DNA of 52,375 nt from assembly GCA_944321175.1 (NCBI GenBank), contig CALUKI010000013.1, positions 1 to 52,375 of the forward strand, given 5' to 3'. The stretch's first letter is position 1. Each line of letters starts with the position of its first letter. Below are positions 8,222 through 16,508 of this stretch, piece after piece. This DNA comes from an uncultured Alistipes sp. (GTDB lineage: Bacteria > Bacteroidota > Bacteroidia > Bacteroidales > Rikenellaceae). A model generated the notes under the pieces. The model worked only from the letters and a program-made list of their open reading frames with translations, was not told the DNA's origin and did no database searches. A program made the translations under genes and the position numbers.

Positions 8222-8465
8222 TGCGATTCTTTCTTCCTATATGCATATAAGTTGAATTTATATCCCGCAACCGACAATTTCCATACCATCCGGCTTTTTC
8301 GTGTCCGATCCTTCGGGCATCCGCATTTCGGCTTCGGATGCTGCTGCGACGGACAAGTGCGATGGCGTATTCCCTTGTCTGCTGCCGTACAGCGGCGGAC
8401 GGCTTGTCCTTTCCGCATCTGTCGAATCGGCTGCCGCTGCATCGGGATTGCGTTTTTTATTGTCT
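8222..8465. other. Intergenic stretch without recognisable gene
   Basis: Between the rubrerythrin promoter and the 85-bp repeats. No open frame with family features, no tRNA-like fold and no clear promoter was seen. Composition resembles coding DNA, so it might be a decayed remnant, but nothing in it can be identified. Confidence 0.4.
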
Positions 8466-8722
8466 CTTTGGCTGCGCCTTAGATACTCGGTCTCGGCATA
8501 GCCAAATCGAAAACTCCGTTTTGATTTGTCTCTGCGCCCGACTTTTCGTACTTTGGCTGCGCCTTAGATACTCGGTCTCGGCACAGCCAAATCGAAAACT
8601 CCGTTTTGATTTGTCTCTGCGCTCGACTTTTCGTACTTTGGCTGCGCCTTAGATACTTCGGTCTCGGCATAGTCAAATCGAAAACTTCGTTTTGATTTGT
8701 CTCTGCGCTCGACTTTTCGTAT
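8466..8722 (+). repeat. Three tandem copies of a structured 85-bp promoter-bearing repeat
   Basis: Copies begin at 8466, 8551 and 8636 (period 85; the third is slightly longer). Each unit has a stem-loop (TTTGGCTGCGCC, 16-nt loop, GGCAYAGCCAAA), then a second hairpin (AATCGAAAAC-TCC-GTTTTGATT), then TTTG, 20 nt, and a -7-like box. In copies 1 and 2 the box is TACTTTG (8549-8555, 8634-8640), one base short; in copy 3 it is the perfect TATCTTTG at 8720-8727. Differences between copies include G-U or G-C changes within the stem. Dispersed family members elsewhere in the genome are likely but not visible here. Confidence 0.85.
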
Positions 8723-8727
8723 CTTTG
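8696..8727 (+). promoter_or_regulatory. Promoter of ettA operon in last repeat copy
   Basis: TTTG (8696-8699), 20-nt spacer, TATCTTTG (8720-8727): a full consensus Bacteroidetes promoter. Expected transcription start is about 8731-8734, giving a leader of about 185 nt before ettA. Confidence 0.8.
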
Positions 8728-8732
8728 TTGCT

Positions 8733-8792
8733 CCGAATCCGTTCATGCAGCGGATTCGGTGGGGTTATCTCTTCTCCGTGCGCGGAGAATGA
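8733..8792 (+). promoter_or_regulatory. Structured ettA leader with 15-codon upstream ORF
   Basis: The leader starts with a perfect 9-bp hairpin (CCGAATCCG 8733-8741, CGGATTCGG 8751-8759). A 7-bp hairpin follows (8772-8778 with 8783-8789). An ORF at 8745-8792 encodes MQRIRWGYLFSVRGE; its start codon sits in the loop of the first hairpin and its end spans the second. This could be a leader peptide coupling translation to ettA expression, or chance; no terminator-like U run is seen. Confidence 0.35.
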
Positions 8793-8918
8793 GGGCAAGT
8801 GCCGCAGGGGAATCGGATGCCGTTGGTGCATCCCAACACGAGGAAGAGGGAGTTCCGTTGCGGCAGATTCACCGAAAACAGATATGGCAAACTCATCCGT
8901 CTTCCTCGCAGGCATTTT

Positions 8919-10592
8919 ATGGCAGACGAAAAAATCATCTTTTCGATGGTGGGGGTCTCCAAGACCTTTACCAATCAGAAAAAGGTTCTGAACAACATCT
9001 ACCTCTCGTTCTTCTACGGCGCGAAGATCGGTATCATCGGCCTGAACGGTTCGGGCAAATCGACGCTCATGAAGATCATCGCCGGCATCGACAAGAACTA
9101 TCAGGGCGAAGTGGTTTTCTCGCCCGGCTATACCGTCGGCTATCTGGAGCAGGATCCGAAACTCGACGATGCGAAGACCGTCCGCGAAGTGGTCGAAGAG
9201 GGCTGCGCCGCAACGGTCGCCCTGCTCAAGGAGTACGAGGAGATCAATGCGAAGCTCTGCGAGCCGATGGATGACGATACGATGGCCCGGCTCATCGAAC
9301 GGCAGGGCGAACTCTACGAACAGATCGACCATGCGGGCGGCTGGGAGCTGGACAGCGTGCTCGAACGCGCGATGGATGCCCTGCGGTGTCCCGATCCCGA
9401 CCAGCCGGTGCGGGTGTTGTCGGGCGGTGAACGCCGTCGCGTGGCGTTGTGCCGGCTGTTGCTGCAGCAGCCCGACGTGCTGCTGCTCGACGAGCCGACG
9501 AACCACCTCGATGCCGAGTCGATCGACTGGCTCGAACAGCACCTCCAGCAATACAAGGGCACGGTGATCGCCGTGACGCACGACCGTTATTTCCTCGACA
9601 AGGTCGCCGGCTGGATTCTGGAACTTGACCGCGGCGAGGGTATTCCATGGAAAGGCAACTACTCCGGTTGGCTCGAACAGAAGGCCAAGCGGCTGGAGAT
9701 GGAGGAGAAGCAGGCATCGAAACGCCGCAAGACCCTCGAACGCGAGTTGGAGTGGGTGCGCATGTCGCCGTCGGGCCGTCACGCCAAGAGCAAGGCCCGT
9801 TTGTCGGCCTACGACAAGATGCTCAACGAGGATGCCAAACAGCAGGAGGAAAAACTTGAAATCTATATTCCCAACGGGCCGCGTCTGGGAGACGTGGTGA
9901 TCGAGGCGCACGACGTCTCGAAGGCCTTCGGAGACCGCATATTGTACGAACACCTCGACTTCACGCTGCCGCCGGCCGGTATCGTCGGTGTAATCGGTGC
10001 CAACGGCACGGGCAAGACGACGCTTTTCCGGATGATCATGGGGCTCGAACAACCTACGTCGGGAACCTTTACCGTCGGTCAGACCGTCAAACTGGCCTAT
10101 GTTGACCAGCAGCATGCGTCGATCGATCCCGAAAAGAGCGTTTACGAGGTGATTTCGCAGAACAGCGAATGGATCCAGTTGGGGAATCGGCAGGTGCCGG
10201 CACGCGCTTATGTGGCACGGTTCAACTTTACGGGTGCCGATCAGGAGAAGAAGTGCGGCGTGCTGTCGGGCGGTGAACGCAACCGTCTGCATCTGGCGCT
10301 CGCTCTCAAGGAGGGCGGAAACGTCCTGTTGCTCGACGAGCCGACGAACGACATCGACGTCAATACGCTGCGGGCGCTGGAGGAGGGTTTGGAGAACTTC
10401 GCCGGATGTGCCGTCGTGATCTCCCACGACCGGTGGTTCCTCGACCGTATCGCAACCCACATCCTGTCGTTCGAGGGCGATTCGAAGGCGATCTTCTATC
10501 AGGGCTCATACAGCGAATTCGAAGAGTGGAAGCGTGCACAGGGCGGCGATACGACGCCCCATCGCGTGAAGTACAAGAAACTGATGGAGTAA
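8919..10592 (+). CDS. ettA: Energy-dependent translational throttle protein EttA (ABC-F ATPase)
   Basis: 557 residues, very close to the family length. There are two ABC domains and no membrane segments. The first has GLNGSGKST, LSGGERRRVALCRLL and LLLDEPTNHLD; the second has GANGTGKTT, LSGGERNRLHLAL and LLLDEPTNDIDVNTLRALE. The domains are joined by the charged linker typical of ABC-F proteins (about 245-320). The EttA-specific PTND.DVNTLRALEEG and ISHDRWFLDRIATHIL strings support this subgroup. EttA binds the ribosomal E site and gates entry into elongation according to ATP/ADP state. The start at 8919 (MADEKIIFSM) matches family N-termini; an upstream in-frame extension to 8799 is rejected. 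The gene is preceded by the triplicated promoter repeat and a structured leader. Confidence 0.94.
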   Translation: MADEKIIFSMVGVSKTFTNQKKVLNNIYLSFFYGAKIGIIGLNGSGKSTLMKIIAGIDKNYQGEVVFSPGYTVGYLEQDPKLDDAKTVREVVEEGCAATVALLKEYEEINAKLCEPMDDDTMARLIERQGELYEQIDHAGGWELDSVLERAMDALRCPDPDQPVRVLSGGERRRVALCRLLLQQPDVLLLDEPTNHLDAESIDWLEQHLQQYKGTVIAVTHDRYFLDKVAGWILELDRGEGIPWKGNYSGWLEQKAKRLEMEEKQASKRRKTLERELEWVRMSPSGRHAKSKARLSAYDKMLNEDAKQQEEKLEIYIPNGPRLGDVVIEAHDVSKAFGDRILYEHLDFTLPPAGIVGVIGANGTGKTTLFRMIMGLEQPTSGTFTVGQTVKLAYVDQQHASIDPEKSVYEVISQNSEWIQLGNRQVPARAYVARFNFTGADQEKKCGVLSGGERNRLHLALALKEGGNVLLLDEPTNDIDVNTLRALEEGLENFAGCAVVISHDRWFLDRIATHILSFEGDSKAIFYQGSYSEFEEWKRAQGGDTTPHRVKYKKLME

Positions 10593-10668
10593 ATCGACGG
10601 ACGGGCTGCGGCGGCGACGTCAGGGGCGCTGCGCAGCCGGTTCGGGGAAAACTGTCCGAAAAACGGGA

Positions 10669-11199
10669 ATGATGAAGATGAAGAAGCCTTATGAAGAGGA
10701 GCAACCCCGTGTCGATGCGTTCGTCTGGGAGTCGTTGACGGCCGATGCTGCCGGCGCACCCCGACTGGAACGGAAGGGACGGGCGGATGAAGCGGGGTTC
10801 CTCGCGGAACTCGACCGCTTCGCATGGCGTGAACAGGCCGAGGCGGCACTCGGCTTTTCGCCGACGATCAGCGTTACCGACCTGATGAGCGACCGGACGC
10901 TCTTCTTCTCACCGGCATTGGGGGACGGCGATTCGCTGGCCTTTTTCGTCGGTTCGATCGTGCCGGCCTGCCGGAATATTCTGGGATTCAAGCGCCCGTA
11001 CCGTCGGGTCGAGATTTACGAGGCTTCCGATGCGACAATTTTCCGTTCGCTTGTCTCCGTCCTCTTCCGGCGTGACGAGGGCGCGTTGGCGAGTCGTCTC
11101 GCAACGCTCGAATTCTATACGCGGACGGCGGAAGACGGCGGCTGGAAACGCTATCTGAATGACAAACGGGAGTATGTGAAACTGATAAATCAACGATAA
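10669..11199 (+). CDS. Conserved hypothetical protein upstream of hisS
   Basis: 176 residues, no signal peptide or membrane segment. I do not recognise the family. The N-terminus is charged ([18 protein letters not shown]). A central part ([51 protein letters not shown]) and a basic C-terminus look like a compact alpha/beta domain. The stop is 2 nt before the hisS ATG, so co-translation with hisS is likely, and the start follows ettA by 76 nt. Codon use resembles the neighbours. Start could be 10669, 10672 or 10678. Confidence 0.6.
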   Translation: MMKMKKPYEEEQPRVDAFVWESLTADAAGAPRLERKGRADEAGFLAELDRFAWREQAEAALGFSPTISVTDLMSDRTLFFSPALGDGDSLAFFVGSIVPACRNILGFKRPYRRVEIYEASDATIFRSLVSVLFRRDEGALASRLATLEFYTRTAEDGGWKRYLNDKREYVKLINQR

Positions 11200-11201
11200 C
11201 A

Positions 11202-12554
11202 ATGGCCATGCAGAAACCTTCGATTCCAAAGGGTACGCGCGACTTCTCGCCCTCCGAGATGATGCGCCGGAACTATATCTTCGATTCGATCCGGCAGGTG
11301 TTCCGCACCTTCGGATTCGCACCCCTCGAAACGCCCGCGATGGAGAATCTCTCCACACTGCTGGGAAAATACGGCGACGAGGGCGACAAACTCCTCTTCA
11401 AGATCCTCAATTCGGGCGACTATGGTTCAGCGCTCTCCGATGAAGAGCTGCGGCAGGCGTCGAAAATCTGCGAAAAGGGCTTGCGGTACGACCTGACCGT
11501 TCCCTTTGCGCGGTATGTCGTGCAGCACCGCGCCGAGATCGCGCTGCCGTTCAAGCGCTACCAGATCCAGCCCGTATGGCGTGCCGACCGGCCGCAGAAG
11601 GGGCGCTACCGCGAATTCTACCAGTGCGATGTCGATGTTGTCGGCTCGCGCTCGCTGCTCAACGAGGTCGAACTGATCGAGATCGTCGAGCGGGTCTTCC
11701 GAAAGCTGGGAATCGGCGTGACGCTCAGGATGAACAACCGCAAAATCCTCTACGGCATCGCCGAGACGATCGGACATGCCGACAAGATGATGGAGATCAC
11801 GGTTGCAATCGACAAGCTGGAGAAGATCGGACTCGAAAACGTCAAGGCCGAACTGCGTGAACGGGAGATCGGCGATGCGGCGATCGAGAAACTTCAGCCG
11901 ATACTTGAATTGAGTGGGAACAATCGAGAGAAACTGAGCCGTTTGCGCGAGATAATCAGCGGCTCGGAGACGGGACTGGAGGGAATCGGCGAGATGGAGA
12001 CGATCTTCGGATATGTCGAACGGCTCGGCATCGGGCTGCCGGTCGAACTGGACCTCTCGCTGGCGCGCGGCCTGAACTATTATACGGGTGCGATCTTCGA
12101 GGTCAAGGCCAACGACTATGCAATCGGATCGATCTGCGGCGGCGGCCGTTACGACGATCTGACGGGCATCTTCGGTATGCCCGATACGTCGGGCGTGGGT
12201 ATCTCGTTCGGCGCCGACCGTATCTACGACGTGATGGTCGGACTGGGCCTTTTCCCCGAAGAGGTCGATTGCGCTACGAGCGTGCTCTTCGTCAATCTCG
12301 GTGCCGAGGAGGAGGCTGCGGCGCTCGGATTGCTGCGGACGCTGCGCGATGCGGGTGTCGCGGCGGAGATCTATCCCGAAAACGCCAGGATGAAAAAACA
12401 GATGGAGTATGCCGACCGGCGTGCAATTCCCTATGTGGCGATTGTCGGCAGCGACGAACTGGCCGCACGGGAGGTGACGGTCAAGGAGATGCGCAGCGGC
12501 GAACAGTCCCGCGTGCCGTTCGGACGCCTGGCGGAGTTCATCGCCGGAAAATAG
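11202..12554 (+). CDS. hisS: Histidine--tRNA ligase
   Basis: 450 residues. Class II synthetase motifs are present: motif 1 around [16 protein letters not shown], motif 2 [18 protein letters not shown], the histidine-specific [15 protein letters not shown] and [11 protein letters not shown], and motif 3 [11 protein letters not shown]. The C-terminal anticodon-binding domain begins near residue 355. It charges tRNA-His in the cytoplasm. The alternative start at 11208 ([14 protein letters not shown]) is equally plausible. A strong terminator follows. Confidence 0.97.
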   Translation: MAMQKPSIPKGTRDFSPSEMMRRNYIFDSIRQVFRTFGFAPLETPAMENLSTLLGKYGDEGDKLLFKILNSGDYGSALSDEELRQASKICEKGLRYDLTVPFARYVVQHRAEIALPFKRYQIQPVWRADRPQKGRYREFYQCDVDVVGSRSLLNEVELIEIVERVFRKLGIGVTLRMNNRKILYGIAETIGHADKMMEITVAIDKLEKIGLENVKAELREREIGDAAIEKLQPILELSGNNREKLSRLREIISGSETGLEGIGEMETIFGYVERLGIGLPVELDLSLARGLNYYTGAIFEVKANDYAIGSICGGGRYDDLTGIFGMPDTSGVGISFGADRIYDVMVGLGLFPEEVDCATSVLFVNLGAEEEAAALGLLRTLRDAGVAAEIYPENARMKKQMEYADRRAIPYVAIVGSDELAAREVTVKEMRSGEQSRVPFGRLAEFIAGK

Positions 12555-12577
12555 GCGGCTCCGACCGCTGTGACAAT

Positions 12578-12622
12578 GGGGCCGCGGGCCGGAAAATTCG
12601 GCCGGCCTGCGGCCCCTTTTTA
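12578..12622 (+). terminator. Rho-independent terminator after hisS
   Basis: GGGGCCGC (12578-12585) pairs with GCGGCCCC (12609-12616), with an inner GGCCG/CGGCC stem, followed by TTTTTATT. It ends the ettA-orphan-hisS transcript. Confidence 0.88.
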
Positions 12623-12651
12623 TTCTTCGTGTTATCCGATATGATGGAAGG

Positions 12652-14253
12652 ATGATGAAACGTTTGATCTCTCTTTTGGCTGCGGGGTGGATGTTGCTGC
12701 CGGGCAGCGTGTACGGACAATATGACGGCCATGCCGTCGAACAGCTGCAGAAATTCGCACAGGCATATCGTTATCTGAGTGCCGTCTATGTCGATTCGCT
12801 CGATACGGCGCCGTTGGCCGAAGAGGCGATACGCGCCATGCTGGAGCGTCTCGATCCCCATTCGGCCTATCTCTCTGCCGAGGAGATGCGAGGCGTCGAT
12901 GAAAGTTTCGACGGCCGCTTCAGCGGCATCGGCATCGAGTTCAATGTTCTGAACGATACGGTGATGGTCGTGAATACGATTGCCGGAGGCCCTTCGGCGG
13001 CAGTCGGCCTGCTGCCCGGTGACCGGATTGTCGGGATCGACGGTGAAAATGCCGTCGGGCTCTCCCGTGCGGAGGTGCCCGAACGGCTGCGCGGCCCGGC
13101 AGGTACACAGGTGCGGCTGCAGGTGCGGCGGCATGGCGAACCGTCGCTGCTGTCCTTTGCCGTTACGCGCGGCGAGATCCCGCTTCATACGATCGATGCG
13201 GCCTATCGCGTGGATGATAAGATCGGTTACATCAAGGTCAACCGCTTCGGCCGTACAACGATGAGCGAATTCAACGAGGCGTTCGACCGGATGGACGACG
13301 TGGAGTCGCTGATCCTCGACCTGCGCGGCAACGGCGGCGGATTGCTCGGTCAGGCGGTCGGCATGGCCAACTTCTTCCTGCCGCGCGGATGTCGCATCGT
13401 CTCGACCGAAGGCCGTGCCGTGCCCCCTCAGAGCTACGATGCACTTGCCGACGGCCGCTTCCTGAAAGGGAATGTCGTCGTGCTCATCGACGAAAATTCC
13501 GCCTCGGCGAGCGAAATCGTGGCGGGGGCCCTGCAGGATTGGGACCGCGCCGTGATCGTGGGCCGTCCGAGTTTCGGAAAGGGACTGGTGCAAAGGCAGT
13601 TCCGGCTGGACGACGGATCCGCCATCCGGGTGACGGTGGCGCGCTATCATACCCCGTCGGGGCGTGTGATCCAACGTCCCTATGAGAAGGGGCGCGGCGA
13701 CGAGTACTATGCGGCACATCGCGAGCGGCTGCTGCACGAGACCGGGATCTCCGCCGACACGATTCCCGAAGGTACACCCCTGTATGAGACGTTGCGCCGG
13801 GGCCGTAAGGTTTATGGCGGCGGCGGAATCCGTCCCGATGTCCGTGTGGCGGCCGATACGGTCGGCGTTACCGATTACTGGGCGGCGCTGATGCGGCAGG
13901 GGGTTGTAAACGAACTGGTATTGCGCTGTCTCGACCGGCATCGTGCGGAACTGGAGTCGCGCTACCCCGCTTTCGGACCTTTCGGTGCGGAGTTCGAAGT
14001 CACGCCGGAGATCTGGAACGAACTCGCGGAGATGGCCGCCGAACGCGGCATCGTTCCCCGTGACGGCGAGGCCGAAGCGTCGGCTCCGCTGCTGGCCATG
14101 CAGATCAAGGCGTCGATTGCCGAGCGGCTCTTTCCGCGCGAAGGTTTCTATCGTGTGATGAACGAAGCTCCGCATTCGATGTTCCGGCGGGCGGTCGAAC
14201 TGTTGCAGGCATGGCCCGAAGAGGGTGCGCCGCTGCTCGGCGCAGGAGCGTGA
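12652..14253 (+). CDS. S41 family C-terminal processing peptidase (CtpA/Prc-like)
   Basis: 533 residues. A signal peptide (residues 1-23) exports it to the periplasm. An N-terminal helical part is followed by a PDZ domain (about 85-165, with GIGIEFNVLNDTVMV and LLPGDRIVGIDG) and the S41 core. The catalytic serine is probably S285 in ENSASASEIVAGALQD and the lysine K310 in SFGKGLVQ; their spacing of 25 equals that of Prc. A C-terminal region of about 150 residues follows. Such enzymes trim envelope proteins or cell-wall hydrolases. Start 12652 or 12655. It sits between two transcription units and no clear promoter is visible. Confidence 0.92.
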   Translation: MMKRLISLLAAGWMLLPGSVYGQYDGHAVEQLQKFAQAYRYLSAVYVDSLDTAPLAEEAIRAMLERLDPHSAYLSAEEMRGVDESFDGRFSGIGIEFNVLNDTVMVVNTIAGGPSAAVGLLPGDRIVGIDGENAVGLSRAEVPERLRGPAGTQVRLQVRRHGEPSLLSFAVTRGEIPLHTIDAAYRVDDKIGYIKVNRFGRTTMSEFNEAFDRMDDVESLILDLRGNGGGLLGQAVGMANFFLPRGCRIVSTEGRAVPPQSYDALADGRFLKGNVVVLIDENSASASEIVAGALQDWDRAVIVGRPSFGKGLVQRQFRLDDGSAIRVTVARYHTPSGRVIQRPYEKGRGDEYYAAHRERLLHETGISADTIPEGTPLYETLRRGRKVYGGGGIRPDVRVAADTVGVTDYWAALMRQGVVNELVLRCLDRHRAELESRYPAFGPFGAEFEVTPEIWNELAEMAAERGIVPRDGEAEASAPLLAMQIKASIAERLFPREGFYRVMNEAPHSMFRRAVELLQAWPEEGAPLLGAGA

Positions 14254-14380
14254 ACGGCAGGCCGCTGCGGCAGGAATCCCCTCAGCCGGTGAAAAACCGC
14301 TTTTGACCGGATGAAAGCCGTTGGTTGCCGTGCGCCTTTTTTCAAGTGCGGATCCCTGTATGAACTCTGATTATTTTTGC

Positions 14381-14409
14381 TATCTTTGCACGCGGATCGA
14401 CTGATCCGC
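14381..14409 (+). promoter_or_regulatory. Promoter -7 box and 5'-end hairpin of popT-aroE operon
   Basis: TATCTTTG at 14381-14388, followed at once by GCGGATC (14392-14398) and GATCCGC (14403-14409), a perfect 7-bp hairpin with loop GACT. The transcript would begin in or just before the stem. The remainder of the gap 14254-14380 shows no other feature. Confidence 0.65.
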
Positions 14410-14441
14410 ATGTCAAACCAAACAAAGAGAGAAAAGAACAA

Positions 14442-15377
14442 ATGAAGTATCTGTTGCTGGCATTGAAAGGTTGCGCGATGGGAATGGCCGATGTGATTCC
14501 CGGCGTGTCGGGCGGTACGATCGCCTTCATATCGGGTATTTACACCGAGTTGATCGAATCGATCAAACGGCTGGGCGGCCCCGCCCTGCGGCTGCTCTTC
14601 TCGTTGCGTTTTGCGGAGTTCTGGCGTGCCGTAAACGGAAATTTCCTCGCTTCGGTCGTTGCGGGCATTCTGGTCGCCATCTTCTCGCTGGCACGGGTCA
14701 TGACCTATCTGCTCGAACACCACCCCATCGAAATATGGTCTTTCTTTTTCGGCCTGATCATCGCTTCGACGCTGATGGTCGCCCGCGATGTCTCGCGCTG
14801 GAACGTCACATCGTGCCTGTCGTTTGTCTGCGGGGTTGTGGTTGCCTGGTGGATTACGGTGGCTTCGCCGTCGCAGACGCCTGAAACGTGGTGGTTCATT
14901 ATGCTGTCGGGAGCAATCGCCATCTGCGCCATGATCCTCCCCGGAATCTCCGGCGCCTTCATCCTTCTGCTCATGGGAAAATACCAGTTCATCCTCCATG
15001 CCGTATCGACGTTCGATATCGGTGTGCTGGTGCTCTTCGCCATTGGTGTCGTAGTCGGTCTGGTGAGCTTCTCCCATGTGCTGTCATGGCTTCTGCGGCG
15101 TTTCCATGATCTGACGATCGCCCTGCTCATCGGATTCATGGTCGGATCGCTCAACAAGGTGTGGCCCTGGAAACAGACCCTTGAAACCTATCTCGACAGT
15201 CATGGTGCGGCGCACCCGCTTGTCGAACGCAACGTCATGCCCTCGACGTTCGCCGACCTGAACGGTACGGACGCACAGGTGGGATGGGCGATCGCGATGT
15301 GCATCTGCGGATTTCTGCTCATTTACGGAATCGAATATGCCGGCCGGCGTATCGCTGCGAAAAAATCGCAACAATGA
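14442..15377 (+). CDS. DUF368 / PopT-type polyprenyl-phosphate transporter
   Basis: 311 residues with about eight to nine membrane segments. The hallmark glycine-rich re-entrant motifs of DUF368 are present twice: GMADVIPGVSGGTIAFISG near residue 16 and MILPGISGAFILLLMGKY near residue 165. DUF368 proteins (PopT) return undecaprenyl phosphate across the inner membrane for cell-wall and surface-polysaccharide synthesis. The start at 14442 gives the conserved MKYLLLALKGCAMG N-terminus. It overlaps aroE by four bases. Confidence 0.88.
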   Translation: MKYLLLALKGCAMGMADVIPGVSGGTIAFISGIYTELIESIKRLGGPALRLLFSLRFAEFWRAVNGNFLASVVAGILVAIFSLARVMTYLLEHHPIEIWSFFFGLIIASTLMVARDVSRWNVTSCLSFVCGVVVAWWITVASPSQTPETWWFIMLSGAIAICAMILPGISGAFILLLMGKYQFILHAVSTFDIGVLVLFAIGVVVGLVSFSHVLSWLLRRFHDLTIALLIGFMVGSLNKVWPWKQTLETYLDSHGAAHPLVERNVMPSTFADLNGTDAQVGWAIAMCICGFLLIYGIEYAGRRIAAKKSQQ

Positions 15378-16117
15378 GACGCTACGGGTTGATCGGAAGG
15401 CCCCTCGGTCACTCCTTTTCCGCCCGCTATTTCGCTGAAAAGTTCCGGCGCGAGGAGATCGCCGACTGTCGTTACGATCTCTTTGAATTGCCGGAGATCG
15501 ACCGCTTGCCGGAGTTGCTGGCGGCATGCCCCGAACTGTGCGGATTCAATGTCACGATCCCCTACAAACGGAGCGTATTCGATTTTCTGCAGGAGGTCTC
15601 GGACGAGGCGCGGCGCATCGGTGCCGTCAATTGCGTGCGGTGCGACGGCGGGCGTCTGGCGGGATACAATACCGATATCGAAGGGATCCGGTTGTCGTTG
15701 TCGATGCTCCTGCAGGGCGCCGACCCCGGTGCGGCGCTTGTGCTGGGTACCGGAGGGGCGTCGCAGGCCGTGCAATATGCGCTTGCCGAGGCGGAAATTC
15801 CCTTTTCGATCGTCTCGCGCGATGCCGCGCGGGGGAATCTCACCTATGCCGATCTGACACCCGACATGTTGAAGGAGTATCGGCTTATTGTCAATGCCAC
15901 GCCCGTCGGGACCTTCCCGCATGCGGAACAGGCGCCGGAATTGCCGTATGAAGCCCTCGGCGGGACACATTATCTGTTTGATCTGGTCTATAATCCCGAA
16001 CGGACATTGTTCCTGCAGCGAGGGGCGGAACATGGCGCACATACGCTCAACGGCCTGCCGATGCTCGAAGCTCAGGCCGAAGCTTCATGGCGGATCTGGA
16101 ACGGGCCTATCTTTTAG
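15374..16117 (+). CDS. aroE: Shikimate dehydrogenase
   Basis: 247 residues, short but normal for Bacteroidetes AroE. Substrate-binding features are GRPLGHSFS (S-x-S), NVTIPYK (catalytic Lys) and NTDIEG (Asp). The NADP-binding Rossmann domain starts at VLGTGGASQAV. The C-terminus has NGLPMLEAQAEASWRIW. It reduces 3-dehydroshikimate to shikimate in aromatic amino-acid synthesis. The start at 15374 was chosen because it is the family N-terminus (MRRYGLIGRPLGHS) and overlaps the upstream stop as ATGA. Its last 11 bases overlap the convergent DUF2007 gene. Confidence 0.95.
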   Translation: MRRYGLIGRPLGHSFSARYFAEKFRREEIADCRYDLFELPEIDRLPELLAACPELCGFNVTIPYKRSVFDFLQEVSDEARRIGAVNCVRCDGGRLAGYNTDIEGIRLSLSMLLQGADPGAALVLGTGGASQAVQYALAEAEIPFSIVSRDAARGNLTYADLTPDMLKEYRLIVNATPVGTFPHAEQAPELPYEALGGTHYLFDLVYNPERTLFLQRGAEHGAHTLNGLPMLEAQAEASWRIWNGPIF

Positions 16118-16337
16118 CGCCGTTTTCGCTCATCACTGAATCGAGGAGCGCCGAAGCCCATTCGGCATCCTCTTCCCGTACGACGATCTGTGCCGGTGCC
16201 AGGGCGATGGGATAGATCGCCGACATGTATTCGTTGCGGATCATCGAATAGATGCCGTCGCCGTCGAGAATCGCTTTGGCCATTTCGGCCTGCGTGATCG
16301 AATCGTATTCCCGAATGACCACCAGTTGCTCATCCAT
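16107..16337 (-). CDS. DUF2007 family small protein
   Basis: 76 residues beginning MDEQLVVIREYDSITQAEMAKAILDGDGIYS and ending in VREEDAEWASALLDS. This is the ferredoxin-like DUF2007 ('putative signal transducing protein') pattern: a beta strand, a helix that scans substrate identity, then IALAPAQIVVREEDAE. Function is unknown; it is cytoplasmic. The start at 16337 fits the family; a longer frame to 16421 would cover the promoter-like box. It converges on and overlaps aroE by 11 nt. Confidence 0.75.
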   Translation of the reverse strand: MDEQLVVIREYDSITQAEMAKAILDGDGIYSMIRNEYMSAIYPIALAPAQIVVREEDAEWASALLDSVMSENGAKR

Positions 16338-16389
16338 AGTCGCGGAGATTTTAGGTTTGTCCGAAGTTAATTCATTTTGCGGAAATATC

Positions 16390-16397
16390 CAAAAATA
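16390..16397 (-). promoter_or_regulatory. Promoter -7 box of DUF2007 gene
   Basis: Minus strand TATTTTTG, 52 nt upstream of the ATG at 16337. Confidence 0.5.
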
Positions 16398-16482
16398 TTG
16401 CCAGCCGGATTTTCGGGGCAACGGTCGATGAATTGTTGAAAACTCGGTCTGCGCATGAGGCCCTGTTCTGATTTAAATTCCG

Positions 16483-16490
16483 TATCTTTG
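16483..16490 (+). promoter_or_regulatory. Promoter -7 box of dnaE operon
   Basis: TATCTTTG, 18 nt before the dnaE ATG, giving a very short leader. No clear -33 TTTG at the normal distance. Confidence 0.65.
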
Positions 16491-16508
16491 TAGAAATATC
16501 AAATTGCC

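Noticed and set aside
8466..8722. CRISPR array
   Set aside because: The whole 85-bp unit is repeated without unique spacers, and no cas genes are present.
8479..8746. Small minus-strand ORFs within the 85-bp repeats
   Set aside because: They are identical repeats of the DNA unit read backwards; nothing suggests a protein.
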